Below, piece by piece: positions 9,127 through 16,812 of a stretch of DNA of 64,000 nt. Made by a program: the position numbers and the translations under genes. The first letter of the stretch is position 1, and each line of letters opens with the position of its first letter. Source of the DNA: JAIXWP01 sp041391745 (GTDB lineage Bacteria; Bacteroidota; Bacteroidia; Flavobacteriales_D; Sanyastnellaceae); contig JAWKNK010000015.1 of the NCBI GenBank assembly GCA_041391745.1, positions 1-64,000 of the forward strand, in the 5' to 3' direction. Under the pieces are notes generated by a model that had not been told where the DNA came from, did no database searches, and worked only from the letters and a program-made list of their open reading frames with translations.

Positions 9127-10365
9127 ATGTATAAATCAATTTCAATAGCTCTTGGACTAATTCTAATTGGAAGTATTAGCGCCAAAGCTCAGTTGATCAG
9201 TCAAAGCGATAAAGCACAGCAAATTCAGCTGAATGCGATAACAACTGCAGTCCCATTTCTTCAAATCGGTCCTGACTCTCGGAGTGGTGCAATGGGAGAT
9301 GCTGGCGTTGCAATCAGCCCTGATGCCAACAGTGTTCACTGGAATGCTTCAAAATTGGCGTTTGCTAAAAATGAAATGGAGTTCAGCTTATCATATGCCC
9401 CATGGCTTCGCGCTCTTACCAATGACATGAGTATTGGATATTTAAGTGGATATAAAAAGCTCAACAAGACTCAAGCAATCGGTGGTTCACTTCGCTATTT
9501 CACCTTAGGTCAAATTAGCTTCACAGATGAAACGGGTGCGCCAATTCGTGATTTCAAACCTGCAGAGTATGCTATCGACATGGTTTTTGCTCAAAAGCTT
9601 TCAGAAAAATTCAGTGGAGGTATTGCAGCACGATTTGTCAATTCGAACTTAACAGGAGGAACGAGTGTACTTGGAGCAGATAGCAAGCCAGGTCGTTCTT
9701 TCGCCGTTGATGTGAATGGATTCTACACCAACGACGATATTAAGATTGCTGACATCCCTGCAATCTTCAATTTTGGTTTCAATATTTCAAATATTGGAGC
9801 GAAAATGAGATACACCAATACCGATCAACGAGATTTTATTCCAACCAATCTTAGAATCGGTTCACTCCTCGCCCTTCAAATTGATGAATACAATCAATTA
9901 GGATGGACACTCGACTTGAACAAACTTCTTGTTCCTACACCTCCAATTTATGACAACGACGGTAATATTATTTCTGGTAAAGATCCTAACGTAGGAACAG
10001 CTACTGGAATCGTGCAGTCATTTTCTGACGCTCCAGGTCAGTTAAATCCTGAAACAGGAGAAGTGATCAAAGGGTCAATCCTCAAAGAAGAATTGAGAGA
10101 AATAAATATCGGAACTGGTATCGAGTATTGGTATGATCAGCAATTCGCCTTCCGCACCGGATATTTTTATGAAGACATTACTAAAGGAAGTCGCCAATAC
10201 ATCACACTTGGTGCTGGTCTAAAGTATCAGGTTCTTATGGTTGATGTAAGTTATTTGATAAGTACTTCAAGAACAAATAATCCATTAGCTGGAACATTGA
10301 GATTTTCATTGAAATTCACAATGGGTAAAGACACCAAAAGATCCACAGACGAAACTGCAGATTAA
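9127..10365 (+). CDS. porV: PorV (LptO), T9SS outer-membrane shuttle protein
   Basis: Outer-membrane barrel of the FadL-like PorV family. It binds cargo sorting domains at the SprA translocon and delivers them to PorU. The start at ATG 9127 gives 412 aa and a signal peptide ending ISAKAQ; an upstream start at 9067 lies before the likely promoter. Family marks are VPFLQIGPDSRSGAMGDAGV and SVHWNASKLAF near the mature N-terminus, repeated amphipathic strands and a C-terminal TLRFSLKFTMG strand. A short polar tail (KDTKRSTDETAD) follows. The stop overlaps the ispF ATG (TAATG), so the two genes are translationally coupled. Confidence 0.95.
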   Translation: MYKSISIALGLILIGSISAKAQLISQSDKAQQIQLNAITTAVPFLQIGPDSRSGAMGDAGVAISPDANSVHWNASKLAFAKNEMEFSLSYAPWLRALTNDMSIGYLSGYKKLNKTQAIGGSLRYFTLGQISFTDETGAPIRDFKPAEYAIDMVFAQKLSEKFSGGIAARFVNSNLTGGTSVLGADSKPGRSFAVDVNGFYTNDDIKIADIPAIFNFGFNISNIGAKMRYTNTDQRDFIPTNLRIGSLLALQIDEYNQLGWTLDLNKLLVPTPPIYDNDGNIISGKDPNVGTATGIVQSFSDAPGQLNPETGEVIKGSILKEELREINIGTGIEYWYDQQFAFRTGYFYEDITKGSRQYITLGAGLKYQVLMVDVSYLISTSRTNNPLAGTLRFSLKFTMGKDTKRSTDETAD

Positions 10366-10850
10366 TGCACCCATTTAGAGTTGGCTTCGGATACGATGTT
10401 CACCAAATGGTGGAAGGAAGGGACCTTTGGTTAGGTGGTGTATTAATTCCTCATGATAAAGGTGCACTAGGACATAGCGATGCAGATGTTCTTCTACATG
10501 CCATTTGCGATGCACTGCTAGGTGCCGCGGCGCTGGGTGACATTGGAAAGCACTTCCCAGACACCTCTGCCGACTTCAAGAATATCGATTCAAAAATTCT
10601 TCTCAAATCTACTTGTGATTTGATTCGAAAAGAAGGATACGAAATTTCTAATATTGATGCGACTTTATGTTTGGAAAGACCCAAAATCATGAAGTACGCT
10701 GATGAAATGAAAAAAGCAATTTCTTCAACCGCTTCAATTGCTGAGAATCAAATTTCTATTAAAGCAACAACAAGCGAAAAACTAGGTTTCGTAGGAAGAG
10801 AAGAAGGTGTAAACGCTTATGCCGTAGCTCTCATTTATAGGCCGATTTAG
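10365..10850 (+). CDS. ispF: 2-C-methyl-D-erythritol 2,4-cyclodiphosphate synthase
   Basis: MEP isoprenoid pathway enzyme: converts CDP-ME 2-phosphate to the cyclic diphosphate in the cytoplasm. The 161-aa length is standard. It has the GYDVHQM metal-binding motif near the N-terminus (Asp and His ligands), GHSDADVLLHAICDALLGAA, GDIGKHFPDT and the C-terminal KATTSEKLGFVGREEG. It overlaps porV by one base (TAATG). It converges with the DUF4956 gene, with a 4-nt overlap of stops. Confidence 0.97.
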   Translation: MHPFRVGFGYDVHQMVEGRDLWLGGVLIPHDKGALGHSDADVLLHAICDALLGAAALGDIGKHFPDTSADFKNIDSKILLKSTCDLIRKEGYEISNIDATLCLERPKIMKYADEMKKAISSTASIAENQISIKATTSEKLGFVGREEGVNAYAVALIYRPI

Positions 10851-11575
10851 AAACCCGAAGAAAAACTTTCGTCCATCTGTCCTGGTTGTTCATCTTCGTA
10901 GAAGTGTATTTTGATTAAAACAGTATCTCTCAAGAAGTCAATTTTTCCAATTTCAATTCGTGTAATTCTGATTCCCGTGCGTAGTTCTAGATCAGCTATA
11001 AGTTCATCTCGTCTTCCTAATTGAATCAGTTCAATATTGTCGTAAATAACAATCTTTGAAGATTCATGTCGCATTAGCCATACTTTTTCCAATCCAAAAG
11101 TGATGGCAATAATTGCGAAATTGGCAAAAGCTAATTCAACAAGTGAGATCTTTTTATTGATCAATGCATTCATCACTGACATTGCGATTACAATGAATAA
11201 ATACGTCATTTCCTTGATTGGAATCGCATCCGTCCGATAGCGAATGATTCCAAATACAGCAAATAATCCCAGTGCAAAGCCCATTTCCAACTTCACAGAT
11301 TCAAGAAGGAAACACATTACAAAAATGGATACACTAAAAAGAAAGTAGGTAAATAAAAAGTCTTTGCGTTTCGCAATTGGATAGTAAATCAATCTTACCA
11401 ACGTAAACACAAAGGCCAAGTGTATTATCAATCTCACCACTAGCTCAGAGAGGTCTCCCCAATTTGCTAGTTTAACGTTTCCAATTTTTAGGGCAGATTT
11501 ATCCGTTGCCACATCAGCACTTTGAACTAAGAAATCCCAATTAAAAAACTCATTGATTGTATTAAGCAGCTCCAT
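10847..11575 (-). CDS. DUF4956 membrane protein
   Basis: Integral inner-membrane protein, 242 aa, of the DUF4956 family, whose function is not established. About four hydrophobic segments lie between residues 45 and 165, including one near LIIHLAFVFTLVRLIYYP and one near FALGLFAVFGIIRYRTDAIPIK, followed by a soluble C-terminal domain (RRDELIADLELRTGIRITRIE). It starts 14 nt inside the end of the upstream VTC-domain gene, so the pair is translationally coupled. DUF4956 genes commonly sit beside VTC-type polyphosphate polymerase genes, which suggests a role in the membrane handling of the polymer; that role is inference. Confidence 0.85.
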   Translation of the reverse strand: MELLNTINEFFNWDFLVQSADVATDKSALKIGNVKLANWGDLSELVVRLIIHLAFVFTLVRLIYYPIAKRKDFLFTYFLFSVSIFVMCFLLESVKLEMGFALGLFAVFGIIRYRTDAIPIKEMTYLFIVIAMSVMNALINKKISLVELAFANFAIIAITFGLEKVWLMRHESSKIVIYDNIELIQLGRRDELIADLELRTGIRITRIEIGKIDFLRDTVLIKIHFYEDEQPGQMDESFSSGF

Positions 11576-12317
11576 TTTCTATTTGCATTAATTTTTTGAT
11601 CTTCGCTTTAAAATTATTTGATTTTACGCCTGGAAATAACATTGCAACTCCCAAACAATACTTACTCACGCTATCTTCACGAATAAGCCTACTTTTTACT
11701 TCTTTCATGAATGGTGAATGCCTATTTTGTTTTTCTTGCTTAACTTCTGCAATCACAAAATTTTCCAAGACAAACGCTTTGTCCTCCACTTCAAAAGTAA
11801 GGTTCAAATCTATGGTTAATCTCTCGTGCCATTCTTTATTCACGAGCGTAATTCTTTTGAAACGATTCCAAAGGATAGGCACAAATTCATCTTCTAAAGT
11901 TGCTTCTTCTTTGATGAAATTTTTTTCTATCTCACTCAAATCTTGCCCTACCTGGGGAATCCTTGTGCGATCTTTAATAGTGCGATCCTTATTCGTTTTG
12001 AATTTCACCTCAAGAAATGTGAGGTTACTTTCTACATATCTTCTTTTGCGAATTTTGTATCGATTTTTCTTTCCGCTATGATGTCTCCTATAAAAGTAGA
12101 GATCGCTTGTATCGTAATAGAGCGTTTCATAGCTGTTTTCGCGAATTCCATCCACCTCAAGAATTCTATAGCTCAATGGAAGACATTTTAAGATATCTTC
12201 AAGGTCTGCAATTGAAAGCATGAATTTGGTGTCTGTGCGATTCATTAAAGCCACGCTATCCATCTCCTCAAGAGTGATGGCATTAAAACGGTTTAATGTA
12301 TTCGGTTGCAGATTCAT
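11562..12317 (-). CDS. VTC-domain (polyphosphate polymerase-like) protein
   Basis: 251-aa protein of the triphosphate-tunnel fold seen in eukaryotic Vtc4, which makes polyphosphate from ATP. Tunnel-type basic and acidic residues are visible: RTDTKFML, the cluster from SGKKNRYKIRKRRY, LEVKFKTNKDRTIKDRTR, ERLTIDLNL and VIAEVKQEK. KSRLIREDSVSKYCLGVAM near the C-terminus is typical of bacterial members. There is no signal peptide, so it is cytoplasmic or bound through the coupled DUF4956 protein. ATG at 12317. The polymerase activity is a family-level inference and was not shown for this subgroup by the sequence. Confidence 0.85.
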   Translation of the reverse strand: MNLQPNTLNRFNAITLEEMDSVALMNRTDTKFMLSIADLEDILKCLPLSYRILEVDGIRENSYETLYYDTSDLYFYRRHHSGKKNRYKIRKRRYVESNLTFLEVKFKTNKDRTIKDRTRIPQVGQDLSEIEKNFIKEEATLEDEFVPILWNRFKRITLVNKEWHERLTIDLNLTFEVEDKAFVLENFVIAEVKQEKQNRHSPFMKEVKSRLIREDSVSKYCLGVAMLFPGVKSNNFKAKIKKLMQIENGAA

Positions 12318-12368
12318 GGTTTCAATACAAATGTAATGTTAATGTTAAGAATATCAGAGAAGACCGCG

Positions 12369-12376
12369 TAAATTTG
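12369..12376 (+). promoter_or_regulatory. Putative -7 promoter box for cdd (TAAATTTG)
   Basis: Exact TAnnTTTG match ending 17 nt before the cytidine deaminase ATG at 12393, inside the 75-nt divergent gap to the VTC gene. No clear -33 box. Confidence 0.45.
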
Positions 12377-12392
12377 ATTAGGTTTACTTCAT

Positions 12393-12881
12393 ATGAATAA
12401 AAAAGTACTTTCTACGGAATGGGAAGTGATTTCTTCCATTTCAGATTTATCTCCAACAGATCAAAACTTACTATCCGCCGCAAAAGAGGCGGTAGAAAGT
12501 GCTTATGCACCATACAGTCAATTCTCAGTTGGTGCGGCGCTACTTCTTGAGGATGGAACAATTATAAAAGGAAATAATCAGGAAAATGCGGCATATCCAA
12601 GCGGCTTGTGTGCCGAGCGTGTAGCTTTCTTTTGGGCAGGTGCGAACCATCCTGGAAAAAAAATTGTGTCGGTTGCCATAACAGCAAAATCTGATGTGGT
12701 AAAGACTGACCATCCTATAACTCCATGTGGTGCTTGCCGCCAGTCCATGCTAGAATATGAATTAAATCAAAAGTCGGACATCACCATTTTGATGCAAGGA
12801 ACTTCAGGAATGATTTATAAGATGATTGGAGTGAAACAACTTTTACCGCTTTATTTTAATGAAGACGGATTGAGACACTAA
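12393..12881 (+). CDS. cdd: Cytidine deaminase
   Basis: Pyrimidine salvage: hydrolytic deamination of cytidine and deoxycytidine to uridine forms in the cytoplasm. The 162-aa protein has the zinc and catalytic motifs CAE (in GLCAERVAFF) and PCGACRQ, preceded by APYSQFSVGAALL, the nucleoside-binding segment. The N-terminus is about 25 residues longer than the smallest tetrameric CDAs. It is a single gene with its own putative promoter and ends one base before the convergent PorT-like gene. Confidence 0.95.
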   Translation: MNKKVLSTEWEVISSISDLSPTDQNLLSAAKEAVESAYAPYSQFSVGAALLLEDGTIIKGNNQENAAYPSGLCAERVAFFWAGANHPGKKIVSVAITAKSDVVKTDHPITPCGACRQSMLEYELNQKSDITILMQGTSGMIYKMIGVKQLLPLYFNEDGLRH

Positions 12882-13484
12882 TCAAAATCTAAACATGTAA
12901 CTCAAGCCTATAACTTGATTATAATTTCCTTGTTCGTAATAGCTTAATTTATTTACCACTGCTGGAGCGGGCCTTGTTGGAAGAAAACTAGAGCTACCTC
13001 TGAATTCTAACAATGAGTGGTCTCCTATAATCCATGCTACGCTAATATTACCTGATAAATCCAAAGTCTCGAACGGAGGTGATGGATCACCAATTGCTCC
13101 ATTATACTCGACTTTCTGATTGATTAAAAGCCCTACAGATGGTCCTATTCCAAACCTGAAATTTTTTAATGAATACGTGACAAGAATAGGAACCTCCACA
13201 TAATGCAACCGAAATGAAAATTGATTGAAATCTCCGTTGTTAACGTCTGCCTGTTTAGCTGAACCCTTATTGACATATTCTATTCCCAATTGAGTACCGT
13301 AGACTCCATTGTAATCCATATGAATCCAACCGCCAGCACGAACTCCAAATTTATCCCAACCACCAAGTCCATCACCACTAATTTGTGAAGCTACTCCCCC
13401 AGCCAACAGGCCACCAGTAAAATCAACTTGTGACTTACCCAAAATGGATATAAGGCAAGCGATGACAAAGAGGCAGTTTTTCAT
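12882..13484 (-). CDS. PorT-like outer-membrane beta-barrel protein
   Basis: 200-aa predicted outer-membrane barrel of the OMP_b-brl_2/PorT-like type. Signal peptide MKNCLFVIACLISILGKSQ; the mature part has alternating strands such as WDKFGVRAGGWIHMDY, GTQLGIEYVNKGSA, LHYVEVPILVTYSL and FRFGIGPSVGLLI, and ends in an aromatic strand (QVIGLSYMFRF). The function is not known. It is the last gene of a minus-strand run with the Omp28-like lipoprotein, whose stop overlaps this start by one base. Confidence 0.85.
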   Translation of the reverse strand: MKNCLFVIACLISILGKSQVDFTGGLLAGGVASQISGDGLGGWDKFGVRAGGWIHMDYNGVYGTQLGIEYVNKGSAKQADVNNGDFNQFSFRLHYVEVPILVTYSLKNFRFGIGPSVGLLINQKVEYNGAIGDPSPPFETLDLSGNISVAWIIGDHSLLEFRGSSSFLPTRPAPAVVNKLSYYEQGNYNQVIGLSYMFRF

Positions 13485-14341
13485 TATTCAACGATTTCCA
13501 ATTCTAAAGCATTCACAATATCACCAGTGGTAACATCAATTAGGTAAGCTACAATATGCGAATTTGACCAAACCCAATTCGGATTGATTTCATATGAAAA
13601 AGACTTCACAAAAACGTCATTTGCAGATGGCGCTGTTGCTACTGGCAATCCTTCGGGAATTGTAATACCATCTCTCAATACATGATTATGTTCATAGTCC
13701 AATATTTCAGAAGGTGTTTGATCATAATCCTCTTGCGCGCTGATAATGTGCGACTCAGAAAGTAGAACAACTAAGTTGTAAGAATCACTTAAGTTTTCCA
13801 AAAATTGACCATGTATATGCACATTTACAATTCCATCTTCACTTACGAATCCAGCCACGCCTTGAAGAGCAACCTTTGGAGATTCATCCATTTGAGCATT
13901 AATCATCTCCATCCAATCATTATAGGGATATGCATTTTGTGCTCCGGTAATTCTATCTACTCTGGCGCTTGGATTAAAACCTCCTTCAACTTGAGCCCAA
14001 AAGAAGTTGCCCTCATCTGTATTATAATCCGTTTCAAAAGGTTCAGCACCCACTGAAGCAAGTGTTCCTGCATGAATTGCAATAGGAACCAATCTAGGAC
14101 CAAGTTCTTCTGCCCATTGTTTCAAAAGAGCTGTAGCAGGTGGGCAAAAACCACACTTGTGACCTGTGAATTCTTCAACTAAAACGTTCTTAGTTGGATT
14201 GTCAAGCAATTCGAATTGTGGAGGCGATCCATATACATTTTCTAAATATTGATTATTTAATTTGATAATCGGATCCTCTTTATCACTGCACGAAGTAATT
14301 GTGAGCGCTGCAGCAAATAATATTAATAAGCTCTTTTTCAT
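13484..14341 (-). CDS. Omp28-related lipoprotein with thioredoxin-like CxxC
   Basis: 285-aa lipoprotein: signal MKKSLLILFAAALTITSC with Cys18 as the lipid site. The Omp28-related fold includes a thioredoxin-like start, VLVEEFTGHKCGFCPPAT, with a CGFC pair at about residues 61-64, so it may be redox-active. The rest is beta-rich (EDGIVNVHIHGQF, YNLVVLLSESHIISAQ, HNHVLRDGI), typical of the family. It lies 12 nt downstream of the DUF6029 gene and overlaps the PorT-like gene start by one base. The role of the family is unknown; Porphyromonas Omp28 is a surface lipoprotein. Confidence 0.87.
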   Translation of the reverse strand: MKKSLLILFAAALTITSCSDKEDPIIKLNNQYLENVYGSPPQFELLDNPTKNVLVEEFTGHKCGFCPPATALLKQWAEELGPRLVPIAIHAGTLASVGAEPFETDYNTDEGNFFWAQVEGGFNPSARVDRITGAQNAYPYNDWMEMINAQMDESPKVALQGVAGFVSEDGIVNVHIHGQFLENLSDSYNLVVLLSESHIISAQEDYDQTPSEILDYEHNHVLRDGITIPEGLPVATAPSANDVFVKSFSYEINPNWVWSNSHIVAYLIDVTTGDIVNALELEIVE

Positions 14342-14353
14342 TTTTAATAATAT

Positions 14354-16078
14354 TTAGAAAGTGCTTGTAATCGTTAATTCAAATCCATTTGTAGCTGGTA
14401 CAGCTCTGCAAACACCTCCGATACAAAATACACCTTCCCTTCTTTTTCCGTATCCCAATGTTACACGCGTAGGCCCATTGATGTAACCAACAGTTCCGAA
14501 GAGATAGTGAACTCTCTTGTCCTCTTTTGGATTTCCGTAGTTGTATTGATCAATAACAGCCATTGTCCAATGTGGTGAGTGGGTGTATTCCAGAAGTACA
14601 GTTCCCCAATCACCTTTGTCTTGTTTTGTCTGAAGGGCCTGCAGTTCCATGTGCAAGTTGTTCTTAGAAGACCATTTATAATTCACTTCTAAGACTTCAA
14701 TATCCGCATAGACCAAACCTTTGAAGTCATTTGAAACTGGAGTTGCAAGCGTATTAAATTCCAAATAATAATAAGTCGTAGCCAATGACCACTTCTTATT
14801 CAACTTCTTTTTCACTTCGATGTTCAAGTCTCTTACATACTTGTCCTTACCAAACCCTAATGAATTTGTTCTATATCCATAAACAACTTGATCTACTCCA
14901 TCCAAGTCAGCACGATCTAAACTATTTGCAGCTGCAAAATTCACGCTCAAGAGTGTTCCATACTTACCTCCCAATTTGGTATCCTTCTTAAAGTTGTAAA
15001 AAACCTCTGCCATAAAGCTTGCTTCACCTGCTACAGGGGTAGCATATGGATAAAGCGTTGCTGCCAGGTTGTATGTATGTTGCTTAGTTATTGCAGGGTT
15101 GTAATTAATTGGAACATCAAAAAGTGTCAAATCTCTATTGGATCTAAAACTCATATTATCGATATTCTTAGCTGCCACATTAATACCCAACCCCTTTTTA
15201 CTGTAAGCTGCATTGACGAATATTGCCTGTCCATCCTTATAGATGTATCCGTTGTCTTTAGAAGGGTCGTTCACTTTCACAGCATATTCACCATAAAAAC
15301 TAAAAGGTCCATAAAACATATTTATTCGACCAGCGCTAATTGCCACATTTTTAGGTAATGCTAGAAGCAAAGTATCGACTTCCAAAATTCCCCCGTCTTC
15401 GTATTTACTTACAAAACTTCCACCTACAATAACCTTCAGTTTAGAATCTTCAAACTTAGATTTCAAGGAGTCATTGGTCATTCTTTTTACTGACCCAAAC
15501 AAATCATTGAGGTGAATTTCACCATCCAATCCTCTTACAATAGATTCTGAATTGATCAATCTAGAATCGAAAGCAAGACGTTGGTGACCATAAATCGCTT
15601 TTACCGTTGCACCTTGAAACGGAGTAAATATTACCCTTGCACCATCAAGCGCATTGTCTATCCCTAGATTTGGTTCCCAATAAGTTCTAAGCGCCAAACC
15701 AGAGCCAAATTGCTCATAAAAATTACCCACAGTTATGTCAAGTCCGTCGTGGTTGTATCGAGCAAATCGATTTCCGATTCCGGTTCCTTTATACCTCGCC
15801 CCTACTGAGTAACCTTGAATAGCATCCAAATACGTTTCGAATCTCATACCCGCGGAAAACTTTCCGTAAGTGTAAATGAAGTTTCCGAAACCATTCAAGC
15901 CGGTTTTGGCATTGGGAACAACGGCTCCGATGATACTATCCTCGTTGTATTGTTGCCACAATAGTTGAAAATTTCCGTGCAGTTGACCTTGCGGTTGTTG
16001 ATTAGAAACTTGAGAGAATGTTTTTGTGCTCATCAATATTATAATGCTGAGCACTGCGAGTTGAAACAGGCGATTCAT
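14354..16078 (-). CDS. DUF6029 outer-membrane protein
   Basis: 574-aa predicted outer-membrane barrel of the DUF6029 family. Signal peptide ends LMSTKTFSQ. The mature part is rich in alternating strands with many aromatics (GNFIYTYGKFSAGMRFETYL, NRFARYNHDGLDITVGNFYEQFG) and ends in the strand GFELTITSTF, expected for BAM-dependent insertion. The C-terminal part carries a Cys pair (FCIGGVCRA). The function is not known. It is the first gene of a three-gene run with the Omp28-like and PorT-like proteins, and a terminator separates it from the upstream TlpA gene. Confidence 0.82.
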   Translation of the reverse strand: MNRLFQLAVLSIIILMSTKTFSQVSNQQPQGQLHGNFQLLWQQYNEDSIIGAVVPNAKTGLNGFGNFIYTYGKFSAGMRFETYLDAIQGYSVGARYKGTGIGNRFARYNHDGLDITVGNFYEQFGSGLALRTYWEPNLGIDNALDGARVIFTPFQGATVKAIYGHQRLAFDSRLINSESIVRGLDGEIHLNDLFGSVKRMTNDSLKSKFEDSKLKVIVGGSFVSKYEDGGILEVDTLLLALPKNVAISAGRINMFYGPFSFYGEYAVKVNDPSKDNGYIYKDGQAIFVNAAYSKKGLGINVAAKNIDNMSFRSNRDLTLFDVPINYNPAITKQHTYNLAATLYPYATPVAGEASFMAEVFYNFKKDTKLGGKYGTLLSVNFAAANSLDRADLDGVDQVVYGYRTNSLGFGKDKYVRDLNIEVKKKLNKKWSLATTYYYLEFNTLATPVSNDFKGLVYADIEVLEVNYKWSSKNNLHMELQALQTKQDKGDWGTVLLEYTHSPHWTMAVIDQYNYGNPKEDKRVHYLFGTVGYINGPTRVTLGYGKRREGVFCIGGVCRAVPATNGFELTITSTF

Positions 16079-16127
16079 GAATCGAACAGGAACGTTTTGG
16101 GGTTTAATATTCTGCGCAAATTAGCAA

Positions 16128-16156
16128 TAAAAAAGCCCCGCGTGGTCACGTGGGGC
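16128..16156 (-). terminator. Rho-independent terminator after the TlpA-like gene
   Basis: GCCCCGCGTG at 16135-16144 pairs with CACGTGGGGC at 16147-16156 with one mismatch. On the minus strand the hairpin is followed by TTTTTTATT. It lies between the TlpA-like gene stop (16181) and the DUF6029 start (16078). Confidence 0.8.
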
Positions 16157-16180
16157 AAGAATATGTGCAATAAAATTTGC

Positions 16181-16672
16181 CTAAGATTTAATTTTTAAAA
16201 GCTCCTCATGTAGCTCTTCTTCATCACCAGCTGCATAATTGTTGTGCTGCCATACAATATTGCCGTTTCCGTCTACAAGAAAAGTATGAGGTACATTATT
16301 TACACCTAATGCTTGCGCAAACTGCTTGTTAGAATCTAAAAGTACTTCATAATCCCATGAAACGCTGTTGACATATGGTCCAACTCTCGTCACGCTGCGT
16401 TGATCGTCAATGGAAACCGCAATTATTTTTACTCCAGTTTCTTCTTGCCACTCTTCATAATACTCAGCATAAGTATTCAGTTCTTTTTTGCAAGGGCTAC
16501 ACCAAGTTGCCCAGAAACAGATGATTATAGGTTTCCCATCATTGCTGAGCTTTCCAGTATCGATAGTATTTCCTTCCAGGTCCTTTAGTTGTACACTTGG
16601 AAGTTTTGCGTCTTGTGCAATTATTGAAGTAGAAACGGCCACTAGTGCCAAGAATGTCAAAAAATATTTCAT
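16181..16672 (-). CDS. TlpA/ResA-family thioredoxin-like protein
   Basis: 163-aa exported thiol-disulfide protein. A cleavable signal ends VAVSTSIIAQ. The thioredoxin active site CSPC sits in ICFWATWCSPCKKELN, followed by VKIIAVSIDDQRS and the cis-proline segment GVNNVPHTFLVDGNGNIV. TlpA-type proteins reduce or oxidise cysteines in envelope proteins. It lacks a lipoprotein Cys, so it is probably soluble in the periplasm. It is bounded by terminators on both sides, so it is its own transcript, lying between two other thioredoxin-fold genes. Confidence 0.92.
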   Translation of the reverse strand: MKYFLTFLALVAVSTSIIAQDAKLPSVQLKDLEGNTIDTGKLSNDGKPIIICFWATWCSPCKKELNTYAEYYEEWQEETGVKIIAVSIDDQRSVTRVGPYVNSVSWDYEVLLDSNKQFAQALGVNNVPHTFLVDGNGNIVWQHNNYAAGDEEELHEELLKIKS

Positions 16673-16761
16673 GGTTATTTGTTTGAGTTACGAATTTACG
16701 CTTTCACTTTAGACAATCATCATACCAAGCTAGACAAAGTGCGTTCACTCTTGGATTGAAA

Positions 16762-16796
16762 ACAAAAAACCCCGCAAATTGCGGGGTTTTTTGTTG
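16762..16796 (-). terminator. Rho-independent terminator after the T9SS thioredoxin gene
   Basis: CCCCGC at 16770-16775 and GCGGGG at 16781-16786, flanked by A and T runs that extend the pairing. On the minus strand a T tract (TTTTTTG) follows. The structure is nearly symmetric, so it may also stop plus-strand transcripts. Confidence 0.85.
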
Positions 16797-16812
16797 AGAT
16801 TTTCTCTCAGTA

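Noticed and set aside
11596..12081. 161-codon plus-strand reading frame opposite the VTC-domain gene
   Set aside because: Shadow of the minus-strand gene; no signal, motif or promoter of its own.
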